Translations under genes and position numbers: made by a program | In this document: positions 5,833-14,314 of the stretch, in pieces | Numbering within the stretch: position 1 is the first letter of the stretch | How the letters are laid out: each line of letters opens with the position of its first letter | Source of the DNA: Lachnospiraceae bacterium UBA4364 | GTDB taxonomy: Bacteria; Bacillota; Clostridia; Lachnospirales; Lachnospiraceae | Reading direction: 5' to 3' | DNA length: 19,473 nucleotides | Assembly (NCBI GenBank): GCA_002393955.1 | Contig: DGSK01000025.1 | Coordinates: 1-19,473 of the forward strand | Notes under the pieces: model-generated | Told to the model about the DNA's origin: nothing | The model's database searches: none | What the model saw: only the letters and a program-made list of their open reading frames with translations

Positions 5833-8800
5833 CTATTTCTTCTGCAATTCTCTAAATAACACATCAGCCATTGCCATCATAATCTGCGTATACTTCATTG
5901 TATCTGTAAACAATGACTGATATGTTTCATTGCTATCCTTAAATGCCTTCCGTGCCGTTTCTCCGAAGATCTTTGGAAAGATACTCTGCATAAACATCTG
6001 CTGTGTATCCTGCTTTGCTGATTTTGCAAGCTGGGGATTATCCTCCAACATCTTCTGAAGATTTCCGATGATGATACGGTCTGCCTCCGTAATATCACCT
6101 GCAAAAGCCTCATTGAATTTTTCAATAATTTCATCAAATGGGCTCTTCTTCTCTTTCATACTGCCACTCTTTTTCATCTTGGCAGTTTCATACTCTCCCG
6201 CCGTGTTCTTATCGAGTGTAATCTGTCCGGAGAATGTATGCTGAAGTTTATAGTATTCAAGCCTTACTTTATTATCGAGATCCCATTTATCTTTCTGATC
6301 TGGCGGCAATAACTTCATCAGATATCGGCAGAATGTATATTCATTCTGCATTTCAATATCAAAAGTTCTTACCACCTGTTGAATGTAATTAAACCATCTT
6401 ACAAAAGAGCGTACTGTCCGTCTGAACTGATATCTCTGTTGCTCATCCAGATCATTATATTTCTCTGCAACCGGAATAAGAGAATTAGATATCTTTGCCT
6501 GAACCGCGCCACTATTCTTATTGTTAGGATCTATATAAATCTCTGCGACCTTCTTCACGTCCTGATCATCATAGATATTAAATCCTCTCAACTGATCTTT
6601 CGTCTTGTAAATGAGATCTACATTTATCTCAGATTCAAGACTTGTCTCAGTATAGAATCCCTGGAAGGCTTCCTGTATCTCTTCATTTGTATTTACAAAA
6701 TCCAGAATATATGTATCATCCTTATCCGGGTGAATACGGTTAAGCCTACTCAAAGTCTGCACCGCTTTTATATCCCGAAGCTTTTTATCCACAATCATAG
6801 TATGAAGAAGCGGCTCATCAAATCCGGTCTGGTACTTTTCTGCAACGATAAGTACATCACCGTGATCATGGAATACACTCTTGGTCTGTGCTTCTGACAC
6901 ATGATTTCCATCCGGATCTATGTTTAATCCGCTCTCAGAATAATCTGGGCTATTAGGATCATCCGGATCCTTTACAATGCCAGAAAAAGCAATCATAACC
7001 AGCATATCTTCATAGCCTTTTTCTTTAATATATGCCTGCACAGCCTTCAGATACCTTACAGCAGCAAGTCTTGATGATGTAACAACCATCATCTTTCCCT
7101 TGCCTTTAATTGCTTTCATCGTAATATCACGGAAGGTTTCAACAATGATTGCAGCTTTCTGTTGTATGTTATATGGATGTAGTTCAGCATACCTGCGGAT
7201 CAGTTTCGCTGCCTGTGATTCAGGGACATCCGGATTGTCTGCTGTATTTTTAGCAATCTTATAACAAGTCTTATAAGTAGTATAATGAGCAAGCACATCC
7301 ATGATAAAACCTTCTTCAATGGCTTGTCTCATGCTGTAAATATGAAATGGATGAAATGTTCCGTCTGGCCATTCGTCACCAAACATTTCCAATGTTTTAT
7401 CCTTAGGAGTTGCTGTAAATGCAAAGAAGCTCAGATTCTTATGCTTTCCGGCCGCTACCATTTCTTCCAGCATCCGATCCTCATGAGCGTCTTCCTCTTT
7501 TTCCTGATTTAGCACGGCATTTGCATACACCATTATCCGCTTAGCAAATGCTTTTTCCTGCTCACTCTGAAGATCTTCTATGCCTGCGCCGGTAAAATCA
7601 ACCAATTCCTGCACGGCATCAGTTGTATCTGCAAGCCCAGCTTTTAGTTTTGCTGCACTCTGTCCAGTCTGACTAGAATGAGCTTCATCCACAATCACTG
7701 CAAAATGCTTTCCTCTGGTATCACCAATCATTCCATAGATGACAGGGAACTTCTGTAGAGTTGTAACAATTATTCTTTTTCCATCTTCAATTGCTTTCAG
7801 AAGATCTTTAGATCGTTTTTTATCATCAATAAGCACAACACTTCCAATGGTGTGATCAAATCCACCTATTGTCGCCTGAAGCTGTGAATCCAAAACTTTT
7901 CTATCTGTGACAATAATGACAGAGTTAAACATAGGCTTATCATCCTTATGAAGACTTGCAAGCCTATATGCTGTCCATGCAATACTATTTGATTTCCCGG
8001 ATCCGGCACTATGCTGAATAAGATAATTATGTCCGGGACCTTTTTCTGAAACATCTTGAATCATTTTTCTCACGACATCAAGCTGATGATATCTTGGGAA
8101 AATAACGGTATTCGCAGCATCTGTTCCAAGAGAGTTTTTCTTCTGTTGTCTGTAGCTGATGAACTTCTGAAGTATATCAAGCAGCTTGTCCTTCTGCCAG
8201 ATTTCTTCCCACAAATATGATACGGCATACTTTCCATCCTCGTTTTTAGGATTCCCGGCACCACCATCATTCCCAGCACCGTTCGACCCTTGATTAAAAG
8301 GTAGGAAAAAAGTCTTATCTCCATCAAGTTTCGTAGTCATCATTGCATGATAAAGATCTACTGCAAAGAACACAAGTATTCTATGATTAAACGAAAAAGC
8401 CGCTTCCCTCTTATCTCTGTCAGCCATCCACTGCTCCATTGCATTATCAACGCTCTGACCAGTGAGTTGATTCTTCAATTCTATTGCAATTACAGGAATG
8501 CCATTAACCGCCAACATCATATCCACACTATTATTATTCTGCAAAGAATAATGCCACTGCCGAACACAATGACAGATATTCTGTGAATATCTGGTCTTTG
8601 CCAATTCATTCAATCCAGATTCAGGGTTAAAGAAGCATACCTTAAACTCAATCCCACGATACTTGAATCCATGTCTAAGAACATTTACAAGACCTTCCGA
8701 TAGAATTGCATCCTCAGTAATCTTCAGAAATTTATCTTTAGGATCCACATTTCCACAACGCTTTACAAACTGAGTCCATGCCAGTTTCTGCGTGTTCTCC

Positions 8801-8937
8801 ACAAAGGTGCACAATGTATCTATATCAATGGAATCGGCATTTCGATAACCTTCATCTGTTGCTTTCTTCCATCCACCTTCTTCGGATATAAGGTATGCTT
8901 CAATGTCAGATTCAAATTGTTTTTCATTGTCTGCCAT
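5833..8937 (-). CDS. hsdR: Type I restriction endonuclease subunit R
   Basis: At 1034 residues this is the normal length for HsdR, the subunit that moves DNA with ATP and cuts it when the complex meets unmethylated sites. Domains in order: the PD-(D/E)XK nuclease at the N-terminus, with Asp139 and 'IAIELKN' (Glu153, Lys155) after 'VNGIPV'; then superfamily 2 translocase motifs: Walker A 'SAGSGKS' (310-316), 'VIIVTDRKVLD', 'IVDEAH' (415-420), 'FTATP' (507-511), 'YQTGFDEP' and motif VI 'QTLSRLNR'; then a helical C-terminal region that contacts HsdM. All key residues are present, so it should be active. Its ATG follows the hsdS stop by three bases, with an AAGGGTGG site inside the end of hsdS. 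Confidence 0.97.
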   Translation of the reverse strand: MADNEKQFESDIEAYLISEEGGWKKATDEGYRNADSIDIDTLCTFVENTQKLAWTQFVKRCGNVDPKDKFLKITEDAILSEGLVNVLRHGFKYRGIEFKVCFFNPESGLNELAKTRYSQNICHCVRQWHYSLQNNNSVDMMLAVNGIPVIAIELKNQLTGQSVDNAMEQWMADRDKREAAFSFNHRILVFFAVDLYHAMMTTKLDGDKTFFLPFNQGSNGAGNDGGAGNPKNEDGKYAVSYLWEEIWQKDKLLDILQKFISYRQQKKNSLGTDAANTVIFPRYHQLDVVRKMIQDVSEKGPGHNYLIQHSAGSGKSNSIAWTAYRLASLHKDDKPMFNSVIIVTDRKVLDSQLQATIGGFDHTIGSVVLIDDKKRSKDLLKAIEDGKRIIVTTLQKFPVIYGMIGDTRGKHFAVIVDEAHSSQTGQSAAKLKAGLADTTDAVQELVDFTGAGIEDLQSEQEKAFAKRIMVYANAVLNQEKEEDAHEDRMLEEMVAAGKHKNLSFFAFTATPKDKTLEMFGDEWPDGTFHPFHIYSMRQAIEEGFIMDVLAHYTTYKTCYKIAKNTADNPDVPESQAAKLIRRYAELHPYNIQQKAAIIVETFRDITMKAIKGKGKMMVVTSSRLAAVRYLKAVQAYIKEKGYEDMLVMIAFSGIVKDPDDPNSPDYSESGLNIDPDGNHVSEAQTKSVFHDHGDVLIVAEKYQTGFDEPLLHTMIVDKKLRDIKAVQTLSRLNRIHPDKDDTYILDFVNTNEEIQEAFQGFYTETSLESEINVDLIYKTKDQLRGFNIYDDQDVKKVAEIYIDPNNKNSGAVQAKISNSLIPVAEKYNDLDEQQRYQFRRTVRSFVRWFNYIQQVVRTFDIEMQNEYTFCRYLMKLLPPDQKDKWDLDNKVRLEYYKLQHTFSGQITLDKNTAGEYETAKMKKSGSMKEKKSPFDEIIEKFNEAFAGDITEADRIIIGNLQKMLEDNPQLAKSAKQDTQQMFMQSIFPKIFGETARKAFKDSNETYQSLFTDTMKYTQIMMAMADVLFRELQKK

Positions 8938-8940
8938 ATA

Positions 8941-10224
8941 CTACACCACCCTTCGCTTTCCAGTAACAAGTTCAAAAATAATGCTTTTGCGATATGCCTC
9001 AAGATCATCGATAAGTTTGTATTTTTCGCTTATCATTCTGTCAATTATTCCACACTTTTTATCAAGGTATTCTACAATATCTTTTTGCTCATCCGTATTA
9101 TATGTTATTGGTATGCGCAACTCCTTAACTCTTTCTATATTCAAGTTTAACTGTGTACTGACGATAGCAGTCTTTACAAATTCCTGCTTCATTGCGTAGA
9201 AAATATAATACAAATACTTATTGTCTACTTTCTCTTTTGGCACAAAGCCCAAAACACTATCAGGAAAATAAGCGTCAAACCCAAGAATCGCAACATCACC
9301 AACATTCGCAGCTATCGTCATTGTCAAGGTTCCTTTTGGGAATTTTTTACTAACGCTCTTTCCTAGTTCACTCAATGTCTGCTTATACTCTGTTATATAC
9401 TGTCCTGCCCTTGCCACATCGCCGGTTTGTATAAAAGGATACGGGCCGTCATATAATCTTTCATCATTTCTTGGTCTATGATTGAATAGTCCTCTTGATA
9501 TAGTAGCAGCATACTTTACTTTAATACATTCCCACTCCTCGGGAATATCTCCAATCCAATCGACGTGTGTATCCTTTGTAGTCTTGGCGTTTCTCAATCC
9601 TTTAGTTACAATATCCCTAACAATTCCTCTTTTCCACTGTTCATAATCCTCAACGCTTTCTATCGCTTTAGAAATAGCATTGTCAATTTTTTCCACTTCT
9701 TCATCCAGAAAATCTGCTATTCCAATCTGCTCTTTATAAGTAGGAATTGGAATCGGCATATTCTTCAAGTTTTCATAATTCAACGTCCATCGATTATCAA
9801 ATGATACGCCGCGTCCCCTCGCAAATAAAGCCATAGCCCAGTATTGGGTTTTAAAGAAGTAATCATAAAATCGCGGTTCAATTTCATTTTTTGCACCAAG
9901 ATTAAAATATGCTTGACTGATTACACCCGATACTTTAGAAATACTGCAATTCGCCCCACTATATAAATCCATAGGATTTAAAAGCAAATCTCCTGGAACT
10001 ACTGGATTATATCCTTCATATGAATTAGCAAGCTGTCCCTCGTTATTTGATATATCCCGTATTTTCACCCCTGATCTAGCCAGTGATAATACTATTGGGT
10101 CTATTTCATTCGACTTCTCTTTCTTTCTATAGAATGCGTATTTTACTCGTCCAATAATCCAGTCTTCTGGAATCACGCCTATAGAATCTGCACAATCCAA
10201 ACAGGTGATGTTTTCTATTATCAT
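8941..10224 (-). CDS. hsdS: Type I restriction-modification specificity subunit S
   Basis: A 427-residue HsdS that chooses the DNA target for both methylation and cutting. It has the usual two-fold layout: a target-recognition domain after 'IPEDWIIGRVKYAF', a conserved coiled spacer 'FLDEEVEKIDNAISKAIE', a second recognition domain after 'IPEEWECIKVKYAA', and a second spacer 'YLDKKCGIIDRMISEKYK'. The two recognition domains differ from each other, so a bipartite asymmetric target is expected; the bases read cannot be deduced here. It starts two bases after the hsdM stop. No second hsdS or recombinase is nearby, so there is no sign of target switching by inversion. Confidence 0.96.
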   Translation of the reverse strand: MIIENITCLDCADSIGVIPEDWIIGRVKYAFYRKKEKSNEIDPIVLSLARSGVKIRDISNNEGQLANSYEGYNPVVPGDLLLNPMDLYSGANCSISKVSGVISQAYFNLGAKNEIEPRFYDYFFKTQYWAMALFARGRGVSFDNRWTLNYENLKNMPIPIPTYKEQIGIADFLDEEVEKIDNAISKAIESVEDYEQWKRGIVRDIVTKGLRNAKTTKDTHVDWIGDIPEEWECIKVKYAATISRGLFNHRPRNDERLYDGPYPFIQTGDVARAGQYITEYKQTLSELGKSVSKKFPKGTLTMTIAANVGDVAILGFDAYFPDSVLGFVPKEKVDNKYLYYIFYAMKQEFVKTAIVSTQLNLNIERVKELRIPITYNTDEQKDIVEYLDKKCGIIDRMISEKYKLIDDLEAYRKSIIFELVTGKRRVV

Positions 10225-10226
10225 AA

Positions 10227-12038
10227 TTACTCACCGTCCTTCTTAAACAGGTCTTTTAGCATAGCCATTAGTGATTCCTCATCACCTTGCACACGCTTTG
10301 CAATCTCGCTAGTATCTTCAAATGGAATAAACTCATAAAACAGCTGCGTAAAAGGTATTTCATATCCGATCTTAGTCTTTGCCTTGTCTACCCATGCTTC
10401 CTTATTATAAGGACGTACTTCTCTATCAAAGTATTCATCTATGTCTTCAGTGATAGGCATATTCTCTGTGTCTCTAAGTGATGTATCTGCCACTTTTCCT
10501 TTTTTGTTCTTTATTATTTCTCCCTTTTCATCTATCTGGGGACTCTCTATCACAATTTTCTTATACCCAAATGAAATACCGTCCATCACTTTAGATGAGC
10601 ATTTTATTACCTTCCCATTTGACAATGTATCTTCAAACACACCTGTGGTATAGGCTCCATATGTTTTGACAATCAAATCTTTACATTGATTTGTAATGTC
10701 AACACGTTTGCTACCTATATTCTTTCTTCTTGTAACATAACATTGACTTGCATCAATCAGATTAACTACGCCAGGATTTCTTAAAGGCTTTGATTTATCA
10801 ATAATCCATATATAAGTCGCAATATTTGTATTATAAAAGCTGTCATTGGGTAGTTGTACTATTGCATCTAACCAGTCATTGTCGATCAAAAACTTTCGAA
10901 TATTGCTAGGACCAGATTCCGCATCTCCTGTGAATAACGAGGATCCATTCTGTATGATAGCCATTTTTCCACTACCATCCTTCAACTTTGAAATTCCATT
11001 TAACATGAAAAGCATTTGACCGTCACTCTTACTTGGCAATCCTGGAGCAAATCTTCCAGCATCACCTTTTTTGTATTCAAGTTCAATCGCAGGAGCTTCT
11101 CTCTTCCAATCAATTCCAAACGGAGGATTTGAAATGCAAAAATCAAATTTGAATCCGGAGAATTGATCATCAGACAACGTGTCTCCAAACTTCATATTGT
11201 CAGGATCCCCACCATGAATAATAGTATCTGCAACGGCTATCCCCATCGTAAACGGATTGATTTCCTGTCCAAATGTTGTTACATTTGCCTTCTCATCTAA
11301 TTGACGCAGTCTCTCCTCCATACAAGTAAGCATCTGACTTGTTCCCATTGTCATATCATAAACTGTACAGTGCATTCCATCTTCATCCATATCAAATTCA
11401 TAATTTGTTACAAGCAAATCACACATCAAATAAATGATGTCTCTGCTTGTAAAATGAGCTCCTGCCTCTTCGTCATATGACTCCGAAAACCTCTGAACTA
11501 AGTTTTCAAAAATGTATCCCATATCTACCGATGAATACTTGCTCATATCCATGTCTTTAGCATTAAAATCAAGAATAATCTGGTATAAAAGCTTTGCCTC
11601 CTTCATTCGCTCAACCTGACCATAAAAGCCCATTCTTGAAAGAATATCTTTCACATTGTCTGAAAATCCATTTAAGAAATCCATAAAGTTATCTGCAATA
11701 TTCTCTGCATCTGCAGCAAGTAAATCAAACGTGTATTTACTGGTATTGTAGAATTGATATCCTGCCGCCTCTTTAAGGAAGTCCGCTTTCATTGGACCGA
11801 AACTTGCATATTTTGCGTCCGCTTCCAAAACTTCTTCGTGACGGGTCTTATTGCTGCCATCCTTCTTCGTTTCAAGGCAATCATGGAATCGTTTAATAAC
11901 ACACATGGGGAGAATAACTAATCCATACTCATGCGGCTTATATGCTCCAAAAAGTGAGTTTGCTGCATTCCAGATAAGGTTTGCATTCTCTTGCGCTCTT
12001 CTTGTCACCTCATTAATCTTGTCCTCACTAACGCTCAT
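10227..12038 (-). CDS. hsdM: Type I restriction-modification methyltransferase subunit M
   Basis: A 603-residue HsdM, the N6-adenine methyltransferase of the complex, which protects host DNA. Seen: the N-terminal helical domain ('NLIWNAANSLFGAYKPHEYG', 'VILPMCVIKRF'), 'GYIFENLVQRFSE', 'AGAHFTSRDIIYLM', and the catalytic motif IV 'NPPF' (304-307), followed by 'GIDWKRE', 'DGQMLFMLNG' and 'FYNTNIATYIWII'. S-adenosylmethionine motif I, usually DPxCGTGGML, reads 'DMTMGTSQML' here (228-237), so the second Gly of GTG is Ser. That may be a feature of a subfamily or may weaken cofactor binding. The ATG lies inside the end of the upstream transposase-like gene (11-base overlap), with GGAGG about 11 bases before it. 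Confidence 0.96.
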   Translation of the reverse strand: MSVSEDKINEVTRRAQENANLIWNAANSLFGAYKPHEYGLVILPMCVIKRFHDCLETKKDGSNKTRHEEVLEADAKYASFGPMKADFLKEAAGYQFYNTSKYTFDLLAADAENIADNFMDFLNGFSDNVKDILSRMGFYGQVERMKEAKLLYQIILDFNAKDMDMSKYSSVDMGYIFENLVQRFSESYDEEAGAHFTSRDIIYLMCDLLVTNYEFDMDEDGMHCTVYDMTMGTSQMLTCMEERLRQLDEKANVTTFGQEINPFTMGIAVADTIIHGGDPDNMKFGDTLSDDQFSGFKFDFCISNPPFGIDWKREAPAIELEYKKGDAGRFAPGLPSKSDGQMLFMLNGISKLKDGSGKMAIIQNGSSLFTGDAESGPSNIRKFLIDNDWLDAIVQLPNDSFYNTNIATYIWIIDKSKPLRNPGVVNLIDASQCYVTRRKNIGSKRVDITNQCKDLIVKTYGAYTTGVFEDTLSNGKVIKCSSKVMDGISFGYKKIVIESPQIDEKGEIIKNKKGKVADTSLRDTENMPITEDIDEYFDREVRPYNKEAWVDKAKTKIGYEIPFTQLFYEFIPFEDTSEIAKRVQGDEESLMAMLKDLFKKDGE

Positions 12039-13380
12039 GTTCTTCTAAGCCTCCTGTTTTTATCATATTGTCGATGATGCTCTTTAATTCTGAAACATCA
12101 ATTCCTTGCCATTTTTTGTCTATAGATTTACTAAAATCCGAATAAAGCATCCGTGCCCTAAACACTTCATCTGTACTGATAGGGAAATAGGATTCTATTT
12201 TTTGATTGAGCGAATATATTTCGTCATAAATACTATCTCCCTCCTTTGGATGCGCTCCCTGCCGATACCTTGCCAACTCTTCTATATATGTCTCCATATA
12301 AGAAGTTGTCAAAACAAATGTACTCTGATTTGTTTCATTCAACACTTCTTTCCAGCTGGTCAATTCTGAGATATCACGATGTTTTTGTAACAGAACATAT
12401 AATCCTGCATATGCAGAGTAGGCATTTTCTAATCCTTCATCATTCTTCTGAAGTCTTCTCATCTTAGCTCTATCTTCATTAGAAATTAATGCCTGCGCAT
12501 CCGGTCCCGCCAGAAACAGTTCCCTGACATATTTTTGATATCGCTTCAACCGCTCATAAATAAATATCTTAAATTCATCTCTGAGTACTCTTCTTAAAGA
12601 ATCTGTGTCTACCATAACCTTGCTTCTTGGAACGATATCCTTAACAGTTTCATAGAGTATTGGATTGCAATCAACAACTATCGCCAATAGTCCCCCGATA
12701 TCGATTTTAGCCAAAAAGCTTCGTATAGCTGCTTCAGTTACTGTCGGAATTACTTCTATTATTCGACATGGAGAGTGTGGCTCAACATCAGCAACAACGA
12801 TAAAATCATTAACAGATGAATGATATGTGTACATCAGAAGCGCCGCTGGCGAAATAAACACTCTATGTGCATCCTTCTCTTCAACCCAGCGTTTAATCAC
12901 TTTAGACATTGCCGGTTTACTGATCAAATCTTTTTGATGTCCTTTTACAATATAGGACTTCATATCTTTACGAACATCAGTAAGAGACTCATACATTGCC
13001 AGACGCATCACTTCATCTTCGTAACGCCTGGTTATCTTTGCATTCTCACTTGAAACAAATCCCACTTGCTTCTGAAACAATGCATTGCAGTTTTCGTGCC
13101 CCGGAACTTTATTCAAACACCGGTACTTATAAAAATAGTAGTGAAGCCTTGCAAACTGCTTTCGCCTGTCCACAGAAACTATATCAATGAGGATTTTGTC
13201 AAACTTTCCATGATTTTCTGTCGGACCACCACACTCAACGCAAGGTGGCACTTCGGTATTCGGGCTCATCGTTTTTATATTGTATTCATCGCCGCCGATT
13301 GCCTTTAGCTCATCTATGTCAAGGTACGCTGTAAGTTCAGGATCTACGTCCTTCAGCTTTCTTGGTCTTGGTTTTGCCAT
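12028..13380 (-). CDS. ISL3-transposase-like protein, first gene of the R-M operon
   Basis: A 450-residue protein with an intact frame and an AGGAG site six bases before its ATG. The N-terminal third matches ISL3-type transposases: a zinc knuckle with Cys47, Cys50 ('CVECGG'), Cys88 and Cys98, then 'ALFQKQVGFVSS...ITRRYEDEVM'. A helix-turn-helix region follows (about 135-168, 'ISKPAMSKVIKRWVEEK'). Residues 190-262 resemble the RNase H-like core: 'VNDFIVVADVEPHS', 'LAIVVDCNPILYETV' (Asp237), 'VMVDTDSLRRVL'. The usual first catalytic site (IDEF-like) reads 'LLMYTY', with no Asp, and no clear 'NG.vEG.N' region with the third acid is seen. No terminal inverted repeats flank the gene. It overlaps hsdM by 11 bases. 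I infer a domesticated, transposition-dead DNA-binding protein, perhaps regulating or assisting the operon. An unknown family resembling ISL3 by chance is less likely. Confidence 0.65.
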   Translation of the reverse strand: MAKPRPRKLKDVDPELTAYLDIDELKAIGGDEYNIKTMSPNTEVPPCVECGGPTENHGKFDKILIDIVSVDRRKQFARLHYYFYKYRCLNKVPGHENCNALFQKQVGFVSSENAKITRRYEDEVMRLAMYESLTDVRKDMKSYIVKGHQKDLISKPAMSKVIKRWVEEKDAHRVFISPAALLMYTYHSSVNDFIVVADVEPHSPCRIIEVIPTVTEAAIRSFLAKIDIGGLLAIVVDCNPILYETVKDIVPRSKVMVDTDSLRRVLRDEFKIFIYERLKRYQKYVRELFLAGPDAQALISNEDRAKMRRLQKNDEGLENAYSAYAGLYVLLQKHRDISELTSWKEVLNETNQSTFVLTTSYMETYIEELARYRQGAHPKEGDSIYDEIYSLNQKIESYFPISTDEVFRARMLYSDFSKSIDKKWQGIDVSELKSIIDNMIKTGGLEEHER

Positions 13381-13414
13381 CTTTGACTCCTGTTTGCATA
13401 CTGATACAGTTTCA

Positions 13415-13443
13415 ACTATAGCATACTTTTTTCGATTTGCCCA
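13415..13443 (-). promoter_or_regulatory. Likely promoter of the R-M operon
   Basis: On the minus strand TATAGT (plus 13415-13420) is preceded after 17 bases by TGGGCA (plus 13438-13443), a four-of-six -35 box. The -35 overlaps the first CCCACC repeat, so a protein bound there would affect this promoter. Confidence 0.5.
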
Positions 13444-13562
13444 CCACTAAGTTAATATTTTTCTAAATAAAAGCTTTTTGTCCATTCATCAATACCCACC
13501 ATTAAGTTAACAACGCAAAAAGTGATGGGTACTTTTTCTTGAATACCCACCACTAAGTTAAC
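13440..13562. repeat. Operator-like repeats CCCACCAYTAAGTTAA, three direct copies and one inverted partial copy
   Basis: Direct copies at 13440-13455, 13495-13511 and 13546-13562, starts 55 and 51 bases apart, or about five helical turns each. Copies 2 and 3 extend to TACCCACC...GTTAAC. A partial inverted copy (GTACCCATCACT on the minus strand) lies at about 13522-13533. They fill the region between the R-M operon promoter and the plus-strand promoter at 13583. They look like binding sites for a regulator; the transposase-like protein is the natural candidate, but this is inference. Confidence 0.75.
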
Positions 13563-13582
13563 AGTGTAAAATATGACCTCAA

Positions 13583-13610
13583 TTGTATATGCCGATATAT
13601 GTGATATGAT
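13583..13610 (+). promoter_or_regulatory. Likely promoter for the 53-residue ORF
   Basis: TTGTAT (13583-13588), a 16-base spacer and TATGAT (13605-13610), within an interrupted TGACCT/AAGGTCA inverted repeat (about 13574-13617). It is divergent from the R-M promoter and 20 bases from the third repeat. Confidence 0.45.
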
Positions 13611-13702
13611 AAGGTCAGTTCAAGGGATAACAAGCACCTAAGCTTATCATACATAAGAAGCCGTCCCATAAAACGGACTTTAAAAGGAAGGAGGAAACCA
13701 TT

Positions 13703-13864
13703 TTGATTGAAGTAAAAAACTTAAACCAAAAGCTCGTCGGAACCATTAGCGACGATGAGAAGGTGTACACAATAATCATCAAGGGCTGTGTTACCACCAT
13801 AACCGCTAATCCCGATGGCACCCTAAACATTGAGCATTCCCGCTTAATGGAACAAGCAGCTTAA
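13703..13864 (+). CDS. Small protein of unknown function, TTG start
   Basis: A 53-residue ORF starting with TTG at 13703. The choice rests on an excellent GGAAGGAGG site eight bases before it. It reads 'MIEVKNLNQKLVGTISDD', then 'YTIIIKGCVTTITANPDGTL' and ends 'RLMEQAA'. The pattern of alternating hydrophobic residues suggests a small beta-sheet protein. I do not recognise it. It has its own likely promoter and is followed by a terminator, so it appears to be a separate unit. Strong initiation signals with a rare start codon suggest that translation level is deliberately limited. Confidence 0.6.
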   Translation: MIEVKNLNQKLVGTISDDEKVYTIIIKGCVTTITANPDGTLNIEHSRLMEQAA

Positions 13865-13886
13865 TATCAGCTTTCGCCAGAACGCT

Positions 13887-13953
13887 AGACGGCAGTGCGA
13901 AACCCATAGATCTCTTTTCAGGATCTGGTGGTTTCCCTGCCGTCTTTTATTTT
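13887..13953 (+). terminator. Terminator after the 53-residue ORF
   Basis: AGACGGCAG (13887-13895) pairs with CTGCCGTCT (13937-13945), with GAAACC/GGTTTC and AGATC/GATCT pairs inside, then TTTATTTT. A long, well-formed hairpin. Confidence 0.8.
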
Positions 13954-14047
13954 ACCACAGATAGCTGCAGGTTTCATCGGAAATATTCTTTTCCCGGGAA
14001 CTTTACTTGGTAGCCAGGGTGCTCAAAAAATATCCCAAGACTTATAG

Positions 14048-14235
14048 AAAAGGAAAAATGATCAGCGCCTTAGGTCTGATCCGGAGATCGAAGCGGACGT
14101 TAAACGTCGACAGGTTCCGTCTGTGAGAACTCCGTCCATATCAAATCAGGGTTGAACGCCTGATCTGAACCAGAGAAGCGGCAAGAGGATTCCTCTTCCC
14201 AACTCAGGGTAGATCAGTGCGTTCTTTTTTCGCCT
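14048..14235 (+). ncRNA. Structured leader or small RNA upstream of the 234-residue gene
   Basis: This gene-free stretch is dense in short perfect hairpins: GATC-CGGA-GATC (about 14078-14089), GACGT-TAA-ACGTC (14096-14108), ATCAGG/CCTGAT (14145-14150 with 14159-14164) and AAGAGG-ATT-CCTCTT (14183-14197). TGATCT (14161-14166) can instead pair with AGATCA (14211-14216), which would exclude the ATCAGG/CCTGAT hairpin. A T-run (14225-14230) follows 8 bases after AGATCA. The layout resembles an attenuating leader or a small RNA. I do not recognise a known class, and 13954-14047 holds nothing further that I can name. Confidence 0.4.
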
Positions 14236-14314
14236 GCATAACCGGATCCTCCCCGCTTCTGAAGCAAGAAATCGTTATTAAGCAAAACAGAAGCCAGACA
14301 AGGAGGAAAAAGTT

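Noticed and set aside
6379..6897. 172-residue open frame on the plus strand inside hsdR
   Set aside because: It lies antisense to a clear HsdR sequence, and its Ile/Leu/Cys-rich composition is what an antisense shadow gives.
8941..10224. Phase-variable hsdS
   Set aside because: There is no second hsdS, no inverted repeats shared with another gene and no recombinase nearby.
12028..13380. A complete, active ISL3 insertion sequence
   Set aside because: No terminal inverted repeats or target duplication are visible, the expected first catalytic Asp is missing, and the gene overlaps hsdM.
13615..13830. 71-residue minus-strand frame over the TTG-start ORF
   Set aside because: It has no ribosome site, while the plus-strand ORF has GGAAGGAGG, a promoter and a terminator.
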